64,000 bases of DNA from NCBI RefSeq assembly GCF_018860155.1, contig NZ_JAHKNI010000010.1:62001-126000 (forward strand), read 5' to 3'. Source of the DNA: Nocardia albiluteola (GTDB lineage Bacteria > Actinomycetota > Actinomycetes > Mycobacteriales > Mycobacteriaceae). Shown here in pieces: positions 33,751-42,489 of the stretch (positions are counted from its first letter, which is position 1; each line of letters starts with the position of its first letter). The notes under the pieces are model-generated. The model made no database searches, was not told the DNA's origin, and saw only the letters and a program-made list of their open reading frames with translations. The position numbers and the translations under genes were made by a program.

Positions 33751-34395
33751 GTGACCACACCCCCTCCGGATCCCGACGTCTACTTCGAATCCGTATACCG
33801 ATCGCAGCCGCCCGACGGCACCGCCATCCGCGCGGCCGGATGGGATATCGGGCGACCGCAGCCGCCGGTGGTCGAGCTGGCTCGAACCGGCGCGTTCGGC
33901 CACCGCGTGCTCGATGCCGGCTGCGGAACGGGCGACAACGCACTGCATCTGGCCGCGCGTGGACACCTCGTCACCGGCGTCGATGCCGCCGAGACCGCGA
34001 TCGAGCATGCCCGGGGCAAAGCGGCCCGGCGCGGGCTCGCGGCCACGTTCGCGGTCTGCGACGCCCGCGACCTGCCGGGCTACGACGGCGATTTCGACAG
34101 TGTCGTCGACTCGGGCCTGTTCCACACCTTCGGCGACACCGATCGGTCGCGGTATGTCGCCGCACTGCGCCGCGCCTGCGCGCCCGGCGGGACCGTCCAC
34201 ATTCTGGCGGTCAGCGATGCGGTTCCACCCGGCCCCGGGCCGCGGCGGATTGCCGAATCCGAACTGCGCGAATCATTTTCGGCGGGGTGGGTCGTCGAGG
34301 AACTGCGCGCGGTCGACATGCTCGGCAAGCTGCCCGGATCGGATGACGAAACGGCCATTCCCGCATGGCTGCTGAGCGCGCGGCGGACCGCGTGA
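33751..34395 (+). CDS. class I SAM-dependent methyltransferase
   Basis: Protein of 214 aa of the Methyltransf_25/11 type. Motif I VLDAGCGTGDNALHLAARGH, acidic loop VTGVDAAETAI, motif II CDARDLPGYDGDFDSVVD, and a following LFHTFGDTDRSRYVAAL. The substrate is unknown; the thiol/tellurite methyltransferase-like subgroup is possible. GTG 33751 start. The next gene starts inside its stop (GTGA), so it is the first gene of a three-gene operon with a membrane protein and a multicopper oxidase. Confidence 0.88.
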   Translation: MTTPPPDPDVYFESVYRSQPPDGTAIRAAGWDIGRPQPPVVELARTGAFGHRVLDAGCGTGDNALHLAARGHLVTGVDAAETAIEHARGKAARRGLAATFAVCDARDLPGYDGDFDSVVDSGLFHTFGDTDRSRYVAALRRACAPGGTVHILAVSDAVPPGPGPRRIAESELRESFSAGWVVEELRAVDMLGKLPGSDDETAIPAWLLSARRTA

Positions 34396-34892
34396 GCGGG
34401 GTCGGTGCACACCGCGCGTGGCAGCCGTTCCTGCGCGGCGTGACGGCCCTGATGACCCTGGACGGGTTCGCCCAGGCGATCTTCGCTGGGCGATTCATGG
34501 CCGGCAGCTACGACGGCCTGGACGCCCATGCGCTGAACGGTATGGTCATGGCGGCCGGAATGCTGTTCATGACAGTGTGTTTCGCGATCGCCTGGCGATT
34601 CGGAGCAGCACCCGGGCGCGCCGCGGCACGGTGTGCGGCCGTGACCGTCGTGACGGGCGTCGAGATTGCGCTGGGACATCAGCAGATACTCGCCGTACAC
34701 ATTCCACTCGGCGTAGCACTTATCGCCGGACTCGTCGTGGTCACGATGCAGACCTGGCGGCCGCCGGGTACGCAGGGCGGGGATCAGCCCACCGGAGGGA
34801 TCGACGAGCAGCCGCGCCCCGACCCCGAGGAACGACCCGGCATCGAGCCGCCGGGGCGCCCCGCTGGACGAATCGAGTTGGAGCGCAGATGA
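34392..34892 (+). CDS. small polytopic membrane protein
   Basis: Protein of 166 aa with about four hydrophobic segments between residues 15 and 120 (LMTLDGFAQAIFAGRFM, GMVMAAGMLFMTVCFAIAWR, AAVTVVTGVEIALGH, IPLGVALIAGLVVVTM). The tail is Pro/Gly-rich and acidic. No family recognised. GTG 34392 overlaps the methyltransferase stop; its own stop overlaps the oxidase start (ATGA). Position suggests a job with the exported oxidase, which is inference. Confidence 0.7.
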   Translation: MSGVGAHRAWQPFLRGVTALMTLDGFAQAIFAGRFMAGSYDGLDAHALNGMVMAAGMLFMTVCFAIAWRFGAAPGRAAARCAAVTVVTGVEIALGHQQILAVHIPLGVALIAGLVVVTMQTWRPPGTQGGDQPTGGIDEQPRPDPEERPGIEPPGRPAGRIELERR

Positions 34893-36472
34893 ATCCGCGA
34901 TTCACCCGGCGGGCGCTGTTCCGGATCACCGCTGCGGCCGGTGCGGTGGCGGCGGTGGGAGCATGGGAGTTCACGGCCGACTCCCCCGCCGACCGCGTGC
35001 ACCTCACCAGCGCCGCCCGGTTGCCGGAGCCGTTCACGCTGCCGCTGACCGTGCCCGAGGCGCTGGCGCCGATCCGACGCGATGCGGACACCGACTACTA
35101 CCGGATCGTGCAGCGCCGCGCGAATGCGACGATCCTGCCGGGATATTCGACTCCGATCTGGGGATACAACGGCACCTTCCCAGGACCGATGCTGGTGTCC
35201 TCGCGCGAGCGCCGCACGGTGGTGACGCACCGCAACGAGCTGCCCACTCCGGTGGTGGTGCATCTGCACGGCGGGCATGTGCCCACCGAATCGGACGGCT
35301 ACCCGACCGATCTGCTGCTCCCGGCCGGTGGCATGGGCGCGATGCCCGGAATGGACATGGCCTCGGATCCCTTGGCGCACATCTCCTCCGGCGAGCGGGA
35401 CTATATCTATCCGGCCGGTCAGCCCGCCGCGACGCTGTGGTACCACGACCATCGGATGGACTTCACCGGCGCCTCGGTCTGGCGCGGGCTCGCGGGCATC
35501 CACCTGGTCACCGACGAGTCCGAACGGGGGCTGGGGCTGCCGTCCGGAGCGCGGGATCTACCGCTACTCATCACCGATCGGGCGTTCGACGCGTCCGGGG
35601 CACTCAGCTACCCGGCGCTGGATCCCACGGCGCAGCACACGCCCGGGGTGCGGGGGAAATTCTCGCGCGGCGTACTCGGTGATGTGGTGCTGGTGAACGG
35701 CGTGCCGTGGCCGGTGCATCGAGTCGGTACCGCCCGCTACCGGCTGCGGCTGATCAACGGCTCCAATGCCCGGGTGTACCGGCTGCGGGCCGAGATGCCC
35801 CACGGCGATGGGCATTTCGTGCAGATCGGATCCGACGGTGGACTGCTCGCACGCCCGCAGCAACTGGACGATGTCACCATCGCCCCCGGCGAGCGGTACG
35901 AGGTGATCCTGGACTTCTCGGGATGTGCGATCGGTGACACAGTGACCATCCACAACGACCTCGGCACCGGAACCACCACCCGGGTCATGCAATTCGTCGT
36001 CACCGAGCGGGTGGCCGATACCTCCGTCGTGCCGGACCGCCTGGCCGAGGTTCCGGTGCCCGACCGCCGGGCGGCGGTCCGCACCCGCCAATTCGATTTC
36101 CGCCAGGGCGATTCCGGATCCATGAGCGGCTGGCTGATCAACGGCCGCAGCTACGACCCCACCGAGCCGATCGCGACGCCGCGCCTCGGCGACCTGGAGA
36201 TCTGGCGGCTCGTCACCGATATGGATCATCCGATTCACATGCATCTCAACCAGTTTCAGGTGCTCTCCCGCGAGGGCGGGCCGCCGCGGCGGGCGGATGC
36301 CGGATGGAAGGACACGGTCTACCTGGGGGCCACCGAGGTCGTCGAGATCGCCGTGCGGTTCACCGATTATCCGGGCCGCTACGTGCTGCACTGCCACAAT
36401 CTGGAGCATGAGGACATGGCGATGATGGCGAGCTTCACCACGGTGCCCGGGTTACCCGGCCGAATCCGGTGA
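34889..36472 (+). CDS. exported multicopper oxidase
   Basis: Laccase-like oxidase of 527 aa exported by Tat (RRALFRITAAAGAVAAVGAW). All copper motifs are present: VHLHGGH at about 120, LWYHDHRMD at about 182, DHPIHMHLNQF near 450, and VLHCHNLEHEDMAMM near 500 with the T1 Cys and axial Met. A Met-rich loop (GGMGAMPGMDMASD, about 145-158) is like those of cuprous oxidases. It resembles CotA/bilirubin oxidase-type enzymes. ATG 34889 overlaps the previous stop. The last 21 bp overlap the convergent dehydrogenase gene. Confidence 0.92.
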   Translation: MNPRFTRRALFRITAAAGAVAAVGAWEFTADSPADRVHLTSAARLPEPFTLPLTVPEALAPIRRDADTDYYRIVQRRANATILPGYSTPIWGYNGTFPGPMLVSSRERRTVVTHRNELPTPVVVHLHGGHVPTESDGYPTDLLLPAGGMGAMPGMDMASDPLAHISSGERDYIYPAGQPAATLWYHDHRMDFTGASVWRGLAGIHLVTDESERGLGLPSGARDLPLLITDRAFDASGALSYPALDPTAQHTPGVRGKFSRGVLGDVVLVNGVPWPVHRVGTARYRLRLINGSNARVYRLRAEMPHGDGHFVQIGSDGGLLARPQQLDDVTIAPGERYEVILDFSGCAIGDTVTIHNDLGTGTTTRVMQFVVTERVADTSVVPDRLAEVPVPDRRAAVRTRQFDFRQGDSGSMSGWLINGRSYDPTEPIATPRLGDLEIWRLVTDMDHPIHMHLNQFQVLSREGGPPRRADAGWKDTVYLGATEVVEIAVRFTDYPGRYVLHCHNLEHEDMAMMASFTTVPGLPGRIR

Positions 36473-37372
36473 TCCGGTGCGCACCGCGACGCGACCGGTA
36501 TTGCGGCGCGTGCGGACCAGATCGACGGCCGTGGCGATGTCGGCGAATTCGAATACCCTGTGCCGCGGGCGAATCTCGCCATCGGCCAGCAACCGCCACA
36601 GGTCCGCACGGTAGGCGGTAACGAGATCGGGGTGGGCGCGACTGAGCAGTCCCACCGAGAATCCCGTGACCGTCTTCAGTTCCGCGAGCAGGCTGCCCGC
36701 GTCCACCGAGCCACCACCCGCGCTGTAGGCCACCAGGCGGCCGTGTGGCGCAAGGGATTCCACCCCGCGCCGCACGAGTTCGCCGCCGACACCGTCCAGT
36801 ACGACATCGACCGGATCGCCCCACGGCCCGTCGTAACCCACCACGGCGTCCGCCCCGCACTCGCGCGCGAACTCCGCCTTGTCGGGCGACCCTACCGCCG
36901 CCACGACGCGCGCCGCGCCCAGCGCGCGGGCGATCTGAATCGCCAGATGGCCGCTGCCGCTGGCGGCGGCGGTGACGAGCACCGACTCCCCCTTCTCGAA
37001 CCGCCCCGCACGCAGCGCCCCCATGGCCACCAGCCCGCCGCGCACCACCGCGAGTGCGTCCGCACCGTCGATGCCGGTCGGAATCTCGGTGACCAGTGCC
37101 GGGGTGGCGAGCACGTAGTCGGCATAGACACCCTCGAAGACGACCCCGCCGACGATCTTGCCGATCCAGGAGCCGGGCACGCCCTCCCCCGCGGCCACGA
37201 CGGTGCCGATGGTCTCGCCACCCGGATCCGCCCCGCCACCCGCGGCAAGCATGCGCACGAGCCCGGCGTGAACTCCGGCCAGCTCGGTGCGGACCAGCAA
37301 CTGCCCTGGACCGGGGATCGGGCGCAGAGCCTCGGCAACTTCCGGGCGGGGTGAAAACCGAATCTTGCGCAC
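36452..37372 (-). CDS. MDR-family zinc-binding dehydrogenase / quinone reductase
   Basis: NADPH-dependent oxidoreductase of 306 aa. It has GroES-like N-terminus (GQLLVRTELAGVHAGLVRML), GGETIGTVV, nucleotide loop TAAASGSGHLAIQIARALGA and LDGVGGELVRRGVESLAPHG. No zinc cysteines. GTG 37372 has GAAAGG 8 nt upstream; GTG 37381 overlaps that site. It is divergent from a TetR gene with a clear operator between, so it is the likely target of that repressor. Confidence 0.88.
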   Translation of the reverse strand: MRKIRFSPRPEVAEALRPIPGPGQLLVRTELAGVHAGLVRMLAAGGGADPGGETIGTVVAAGEGVPGSWIGKIVGGVVFEGVYADYVLATPALVTEIPTGIDGADALAVVRGGLVAMGALRAGRFEKGESVLVTAAASGSGHLAIQIARALGAARVVAAVGSPDKAEFARECGADAVVGYDGPWGDPVDVVLDGVGGELVRRGVESLAPHGRLVAYSAGGGSVDAGSLLAELKTVTGFSVGLLSRAHPDLVTAYRADLWRLLADGEIRPRHRVFEFADIATAVDLVRTRRNTGRVAVRTGSPDSAG

Positions 37373-37416
37373 GGGAAGCACCTTTCACGTGACAGTCGCC
37401 ACCGGGCAACCGAACC

Positions 37417-37443
37417 ATATTCTTACTACCGACGTAAGATTAT
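37417..37443. promoter_or_regulatory. TetR operator
   Basis: atattcttac (37417-37426) and gtaagattat (37434-37443) are inverted repeats with one mismatch and a 7-bp spacer. They lie in the AT-rich gap between the dehydrogenase and TetR genes. Confidence 0.6.
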
Positions 37444-37486
37444 GACAATCCCCTTCATTGCGTCAAGAGTATTTCTAGTACTGTGG

Positions 37487-37492
37487 TAAATT
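37487..37492 (+). promoter_or_regulatory. leaderless promoter of the TetR gene
   Basis: TAAATT, 6 nt, ATG 37499. A promoter downstream of the operator is consistent with autoregulation. Confidence 0.45.
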
Positions 37493-37498
37493 CTCCCC

Positions 37499-38113
37499 AT
37501 GAGCAGCGCACCGCCCGGACTCCGCGAGTCCAAGAAGCGCGAGACCCGCCAGTCGATCTCCGATCACGCCACGCGCCTGTTCATCGCACGCGGCTTCGAG
37601 GCGACCACCATCGCCGAGGTCGCCGAGGTGGCGCGGGTCGCGAAGAAGACCGTGACGAACTACTTTCCGCGCAAGGAGGATCTGGCGCTGGACTATCACG
37701 ACGAGTTCGTGGCATCGCTGGCCGCGACCGTCGCCGCCCGGGCGCCCGGAGAGTCGGCGCTGACCGCCCTGCGCCGCGAATTCCACGCCGCCGCAATCGA
37801 TCACCACGCCTCCGCGGGGTTCGCGGACCGCGACTTCTGTCGCATGATCGCCGAGAGCCCCACCCTCACCGCCCGGCTGCGCGAACTGCACGAGCTACGC
37901 GAACGCGCGCTGGCGCGGGCACTGCCCGGACCGGACATCCTCCGCCGCTCGGCCGCAGCCCAACTCGGCGCCGCCCACCGCCTGCTGTTCGAGCGGGTCC
38001 AGGAGATGACCCTGGCCGGTTTCTCCCGAAAGCGCCTCACCGACACCATCGTCACCGAGGCCAAACAGGTCTTCGACCTGCTCGAGCCCGCCCTCGGCCG
38101 CTACGCCGCCTGA
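37499..38113 (+). CDS. TetR-family regulator
   Basis: Repressor of 204 aa. HTH at about 12-60: RETRQSISDHATRLFIARGF, TTIAEVAEVARVAKKTVTNY, FPRKEDL. The C-terminal helical ligand domain is normal in size. It starts 126 bp from the divergent dehydrogenase, with the operator in the gap. Confidence 0.92.
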   Translation: MSSAPPGLRESKKRETRQSISDHATRLFIARGFEATTIAEVAEVARVAKKTVTNYFPRKEDLALDYHDEFVASLAATVAARAPGESALTALRREFHAAAIDHHASAGFADRDFCRMIAESPTLTARLRELHELRERALARALPGPDILRRSAAAQLGAAHRLLFERVQEMTLAGFSRKRLTDTIVTEAKQVFDLLEPALGRYAA

Positions 38114-38379
38114 ATCGACGGGGCCGCACCTCCGACCCGCCGCCGCGTCGGCTCCGGTCCTCAACGAACCGATCCGAGGCGGCATGCCCAAGCGACGCCT
38201 CGTCCCGCCCAGCAACGGCGCCCGGTCGATCGCAGCACTACGGCGCCCGGCCGCGAGACAGTCCGCAGGCGATCCGCGTATGACGAATCTCTTACGGATG
38301 GCGGTTCGATACCCCCGATCCCTCTGAGGACAACGAAGATCGAAGCATGACCTCCCTGCGACCGATCGCGGCCTGACCG

Positions 38380-39438
38380 ATGCGGGTACTTCTCACCGGC
38401 GCGGCCGGTTTCATCGGATCCCACATCCACCGAGCGTTGACCGACGCCGGCGACGAGGTGGTGGCGGCCGACCTGATGCTCGCCGCCGCGCACGGCGCCG
38501 GTGCGGCGACACCCGACGGCATTCACCGGGTCGACGTGCGCAATCCCGAGGCCGTTGCCGCGCTGCTGCAGGGCATCGACGTCGTATGCCACCAGGCCGC
38601 AGTGGTGGGCGCTGGGGTCAGCGCGGCCGACGCGCCGGCCTATGCGAGCCACAACGACCTCGGCACCGCGGTACTGCTCGCGGCGATGGCACAGGCCCGG
38701 GTGCACCGATTGGTCCTGGCCTCGTCGATGGTCGTGTACGGCGAGGGACGCTACTGCACAGCCGATTCCGTGCCGGTCGTGCCCGCCCCGCGCGACCGGG
38801 CGGAACTGGACCGGGGCATCTTCGACCATCTCGATCCCGCCACGGGCGATCCGCTGCGCTGGGCGGCGATCGACGAGGACAGTCCGCTGCGCCCGCGCAG
38901 CCTGTACGCGGCGAGCAAGGTGGCACAGGAACATTACGCGGGCGCCTGGGCGGCGGCCACCGGCGGCACGGTCACCGCGCTGCGATATCACAACGTCTAC
39001 GGCGACGATATGCCCAGGGACACACCGTATTCCGGCGTGGCCGCCATCTTCCGGTCCGCGCTGGAGGCCGGGGAGGCGCCGCGGGTGTTCGAGGACGGCG
39101 CCCAGATGCGCGATTTCGTGCACGTCCGCGATATCGCTGCGGCCAATGTGGCGGCCGTCCACCGCCCGCTCCCCGGATTCGTGCCGCTGAACATCGCATC
39201 GGGCACCCCCATCACCATCCGCGAGGTCGCCGAGCTGCTCGCACGCGCCCACGACGGCAAACCCCCCGTCGTCACCGGCGAATACCGCCCCGGCGACGTC
39301 CGTCATATCGTCGCGAGCCCCGAAAGAGCCCGCACCCAGCTCGATTTCGCGGCCGCAATCACTCCGGCGCAGGGCCTTACGGAGTTCGCCACCGCTCCGT
39401 TGCGTGCCGTCGCAGGCGCCGGTGCTCCGGAGTGGTGA
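38380..39438 (+). CDS. NAD-dependent epimerase/dehydratase (extended SDR)
   Basis: Nucleotide-sugar SDR of 352 aa. NAD loop LLTGAAGFIGSHIHRAL, VCHQAAVVGAG, catalytic LASSMVVYGEG (Ser) and SLYAASKVAQEHY (YxxxK), LRYHNVYGDDMP, and DGAQMRDFVHVRDIAAAN. The motif set matches UDP-glucose epimerase/dTDP-sugar dehydratase relatives, but the substrate is open. No glycosyltransferase is adjacent. GalE activity for the nearby galTK operon is possible but unsupported. Confidence 0.88.
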   Translation: MRVLLTGAAGFIGSHIHRALTDAGDEVVAADLMLAAAHGAGAATPDGIHRVDVRNPEAVAALLQGIDVVCHQAAVVGAGVSAADAPAYASHNDLGTAVLLAAMAQARVHRLVLASSMVVYGEGRYCTADSVPVVPAPRDRAELDRGIFDHLDPATGDPLRWAAIDEDSPLRPRSLYAASKVAQEHYAGAWAAATGGTVTALRYHNVYGDDMPRDTPYSGVAAIFRSALEAGEAPRVFEDGAQMRDFVHVRDIAAANVAAVHRPLPGFVPLNIASGTPITIREVAELLARAHDGKPPVVTGEYRPGDVRHIVASPERARTQLDFAAAITPAQGLTEFATAPLRAVAGAGAPEW

Positions 39439-39564
39439 ACCACCAGCCGCCAGTCGGCCAACGCAGACTTCTCGACAGCTGGCTAGCGCAATGCCATCAG
39501 CGCGACAATTGATTTCGTCAGGGTGTGGGTATCTCCATGTACTCACATCGAACTAGCTCGAGTT

Positions 39565-40285
39565 TTATGCTCTGCGGCGTGGTCGCGGTCCGGCCGGTTT
39601 TGGTGCTCGGGTGTTGCTGGCCGTCTTGATGTGCATGTCGTAGCTGGGTGCTGGGCGCTGGGTGCGGTGACCGGGCGGTCTGCCCGGTCCGGGGCGTGAA
39701 GGTTTCGGCGCACTGGCGGGACAGGCGATGTTTGCGCGTAGGTGCCGAAATCCTCGTCGGACGCGGGCGGGTGTAAGCCGTTGCAGGGTAGCGGGTTTCT
39801 TCCACGGGCGTCTCAGATCGGCGGCGAGGTCGCGTGCCGGGCGGAGCTGGGTGTAGGCGGCCGGCAGCAGCCAGGTCCACCGGTCCGCCGAGGCCGGGTC
39901 CCGCAGTGTGGAGCTGGTCCAGCCGAGAGTCTGCTCGAGCATGCGGAAGGTGTGCCCAATATCGAACCGGCGCAGGAACGCCCGCCACAACACATCGACC
40001 ATGTCCGGGTCGAGGTCGACGACCGAGTGCCACAGCCATACCGGTTTCGGGATCGCCCCGGACGGCAATCGCGCGACGTCGAGCCGGATCACGGCGCCCT
40101 CGATAGCGGGCAACGTTCCGGTCTGGGCGACCCAGGACGAGCGGTGAGTAAGCCTGGGATGCAACCGATTCCATGATCTAGCAGTAGCCGGGCCGTAAAG
40201 GCGGGTTTCGGTCGCGGTAGCGGTGTCGGGCTCGCCCAGGTAGCCGGATCGGCGAAGACGAACTCACCGCCGTGCCGCCACGGGC
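39565..40285 (-). pseudogene. broken DDE-type transposase (NF041680-like) remnant
   Basis: C-terminal portion of a transposase common in Nocardia and Streptomyces: IPKPVWLWHSVVDLDPDMVD, LRRFDIGHTFRMLEQTLGW, and LTPARVRRGFRHLRANI. It continues upstream as ETRLYGPATARSWNRLHPRL. Further upstream, HGGEFVFADPATW appears in another frame, so one base is missing near 40236. The N-terminal catalytic half is absent and no terminal repeats are seen. Inactive. Confidence 0.8.
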
Positions 40286-40400
40286 GACCGTGGGATGTGA
40301 TTTCTACTATGGATTTCCGTTATTTTCTGTACATTCGCTCGGCGCATTGTGTACCGTCTGGTCTGCTGAAAATCTCACACGACAGGCAGGCCAGGGCACG

Positions 40401-40799
40401 GTGACCGATATTGACGGCTGTCTGCGCAGCATCATGGACATTCCCGGTGCGCGCAGCGTGACGTTGGTGGACGGAGCGAGCGGTCTGGCGATCGCCGCGG
40501 CCGGTCGACACGATCCGGTGGACCAGCACGAGGACGCCGCAGCGACCACCGACGTGGTCCGTGCGGTACTGGGTTGCGCTGCGCTGGCGACCCGCCGCAA
40601 CGGTGACGGTGACGACGTCACCGAGATCATCGTCTCGGGGACCCACGGATATCACCTGTTGAATCTGCTGAACGGCGACTTCGACGGTCGGCTCTTCGTG
40701 CACGTTCTGTTCGACGGCGACACCGGGAATCTGGCGATGGCGCGATTCCAGCTTCGGGGAATTCTGGGCGAATTGGCCGAGGACGGTCATGGCCGTTGA
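40401..40799 (+). CDS. roadblock/LC7-type protein (first of three)
   Basis: Protein of 132 aa with a roadblock/LC7-like fold: IPGARSVTLVDGASGLAIAA, then VTEIIVSGTHGYHLLNLL and RLFVHVLFDGDTGNLAMARF. Roadblock proteins act as GTPase activators or scaffolds for Ras-like GTPases. GTG 40401 is preferred over the open frame to 40272 because AGGGC precedes it and the domain starts here. An AT-rich stretch at 40290-40375 with tacc-gt (40352-40357) may be the promoter. The end overlaps the next gene by 11 bp. Confidence 0.8.
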   Translation: MTDIDGCLRSIMDIPGARSVTLVDGASGLAIAAAGRHDPVDQHEDAAATTDVVRAVLGCAALATRRNGDGDDVTEIIVSGTHGYHLLNLLNGDFDGRLFVHVLFDGDTGNLAMARFQLRGILGELAEDGHGR

Positions 40800-41625
40800 G
40801 CTCGCGGTCGAACTGCGGCGGCTCGAGAAGGACAGAGTTACCGGAATGTTGCGCACGAGCGACGGCGTGTTTCATCTGGCCGAAGGCGCAATCGCATCCG
40901 TCGACTGCCGCCGCACGATCGGGCTGGACCGTCTTGTCGTGGAGGCGGGCGTGGCAACCATGGAGGACTGGCGGCGGGCCGCGGCCGGCGATCCCGGCCA
41001 TATGCTGGGACGGCCACGATTGGAAACCCTGGCATTGCTGTCGGTATTCGATGCCGCCTATTTTCTGCTGGCCTCGCCGTCGGTCCCCGAATTCCGGCCC
41101 GCGCCACCCCACTGGCTCGCCCAGATCTGCCAGATCACGCCGCGCGCGCTCGTTCACGAGTGTGCGCGACGTGGCGATCCGGAGTCCGGGCCGTGGCCTG
41201 CGGAACTGGTCGACCGCGCCCCAGTTGTGCCGGTCCGCCGCGTGCGGCGACGGCGCGTCGTGCTCACCGGCGGCCAGGCGGAGGTGCTGGCTGCCGCTGA
41301 CACTCGGCGCAGCATCACCGAGATCGCACGCGACCTCGGCCGCACGACGTATGGCTGTCTGGAGGCGGTGCGGGAGCTGACCGCGGCGGGGCTGATCGAG
41401 CCGCCGGTCGCGGCCCCTATCCCAGTCGCGACAGCCGAGCCGGTGGCGGCCGTCCGCGCAGTCGGCGAGTCCGGGCCGCTACCTCGACGCGCGTCGCGGC
41501 GGTCTGAGCCGCTACCTCGACGTGCGCCACGGCGGTCTGAACCGGTTCCCGACTCGGACAGTTGGGAGCCGGTCGACGAGGCCCTGCTCCTCCGCCTGCG
41601 GGCAGCTTTGGAGGAGCTGGCATGA
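40789..41625 (+). CDS. DUF4388/PATAN-like protein with a winged-helix part
   Basis: Protein of 278 aa. Residues about 1-40 (DRVTGMLRTSDGVFHLAEGA, then IASVD) resemble the DUF4388/PATAN module found with roadblock and CheY-like proteins. Residues about 150-200 look like a winged helix (RRSITEIARDLGRTTYGCLE, AVRELTAAGLIEP). The region 200-255 is disordered and holds duplicated PLPRRA(S/P)RRSEP. The C-terminus is an acidic helix. It ends with ATGA overlap to the second roadblock gene. A scaffold that couples the roadblock proteins to a transcript or membrane is only a guess. Confidence 0.7.
   Translation: MAVELAVELRRLEKDRVTGMLRTSDGVFHLAEGAIASVDCRRTIGLDRLVVEAGVATMEDWRRAAAGDPGHMLGRPRLETLALLSVFDAAYFLLASPSVPEFRPAPPHWLAQICQITPRALVHECARRGDPESGPWPAELVDRAPVVPVRRVRRRRVVLTGGQAEVLAAADTRRSITEIARDLGRTTYGCLEAVRELTAAGLIEPPVAAPIPVATAEPVAAVRAVGESGPLPRRASRRSEPLPRRAPRRSEPVPDSDSWEPVDEALLLRLRAALEELA
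41475..41540 (+). repeat. 33-bp tandem duplication in the linker
   Basis: Two adjacent 33-bp units (41475-41507 and 41508-41540) differ at three positions and encode two copies of an Arg-rich 11-residue motif. A weak third start follows. A recent in-frame expansion. Confidence 0.75.
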
Positions 41626-42071
41626 CCGCGCGGAGGAAACTGCTCGGTTACGCACTGATGGGAAGGTCGACCAAGGTGGCGATGTCCGAACCCGAACCGA
41701 ACGCCGTGGTGCTGGCGGAACTGAAAGCACTGCGCGATCGCATCCCGCAGCTGACCGGCACGCTGGTGGCTTCCAGCGACGGGTTGCTCATCGCCCACGA
41801 TCTGCCCTCGCACATCGAGCCTTCCACGATGGCCGCGATGGCCGCCTCGCAGCTGGCGCTGTCGCATCGGCTCGCCACCACTGCGCACGGTGGTGGGTTT
41901 CAGGAGGTCGTGGTGCGCGGTACCGGCGGGCATGTGGTGGTCTACGCCGCGGGCTGGGCCTCACTGATCGTGCTGGCGAGCCCGGAGGTGAACGTCGGCC
42001 GGCTCCATCTGGAGTCGCGGCCGGTGGCTCGTACGATCGCCGACCATCTGACGGTCCCCGAAAAAGACTAG
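41622..42071 (+). CDS. roadblock/LC7-type protein (second)
   Basis: Protein of 149 aa. The roadblock domain is at about 25-145: IPQLTGTLVASSDGLLIAHD, STMAAMAASQLALSHRLATT, GGHVVVYAAGWASLIVLAS. It is the MglB/CvnB-like type, close to the roadblock subunits of actinomycete conservons. ATG 41622 overlaps the preceding stop by 4 bp; ATG 41682 is an alternative start. No partner GTPase (CvnD) follows. Confidence 0.85.
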   Translation: MTARRKLLGYALMGRSTKVAMSEPEPNAVVLAELKALRDRIPQLTGTLVASSDGLLIAHDLPSHIEPSTMAAMAASQLALSHRLATTAHGGGFQEVVVRGTGGHVVVYAAGWASLIVLASPEVNVGRLHLESRPVARTIADHLTVPEKD

Positions 42072-42104
42072 GCAACAAGCACCTACTGAAAGGAACACAC
42101 ACAC

Positions 42105-42476
42105 ATGTCCAATCTGGATCTGGCGCTGAAAGAAATGATGGCGATCGACGGCGCGATCGGAGCCGCCGTCGTCGATTACAACAGCGGTATGGCCCTCGGG
42201 ACGCTCGGCAGTTCCAAGACCCTGGACCTTCAGGTCGCCGCCGCGGGGAACACCGAGGTGGTGCGCGCCAAGCTGCGTACCATGGAACAGCTCGGACTCA
42301 ACGATAGTATCGAGGACATCCTCATCACGCTGTCCGGCCAATACCACATCATCCGGCCGATGACCGGCCGCAAGTCCCAAGGCCTGTTCCTTTACCTCGC
42401 TCTGGATCGGGCGCGGGCGAACCTCGCCCTGGCCCGGCACCGCCTCAAGGGCATCGAGGAGGACCTGGAGGTGTGA
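42105..42476 (+). CDS. roadblock/LC7-type protein (third)
   Basis: Protein of 123 aa: MSNLDLALKEMMAIDGAIGA, VVDYNSGMALGTLG, and IEDILITLSGQYHIIRPM with the final helix LDRARANLALARHRLKGIEE. The final helices parallel those of the first protein, suggesting an old duplication. It lies 33 bp after the second copy behind GAAAGGAA and is the last gene before a strong terminator. Confidence 0.82.
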   Translation: MSNLDLALKEMMAIDGAIGAAVVDYNSGMALGTLGSSKTLDLQVAAAGNTEVVRAKLRTMEQLGLNDSIEDILITLSGQYHIIRPMTGRKSQGLFLYLALDRARANLALARHRLKGIEEDLEV

Positions 42477-42489
42477 TCCGCTCGTAGAG

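Noticed and set aside
38347..38376. Nine-codon ORF just before the epimerase
   Set aside because: Too short, without a clear ribosome site or overlap with the gene start.
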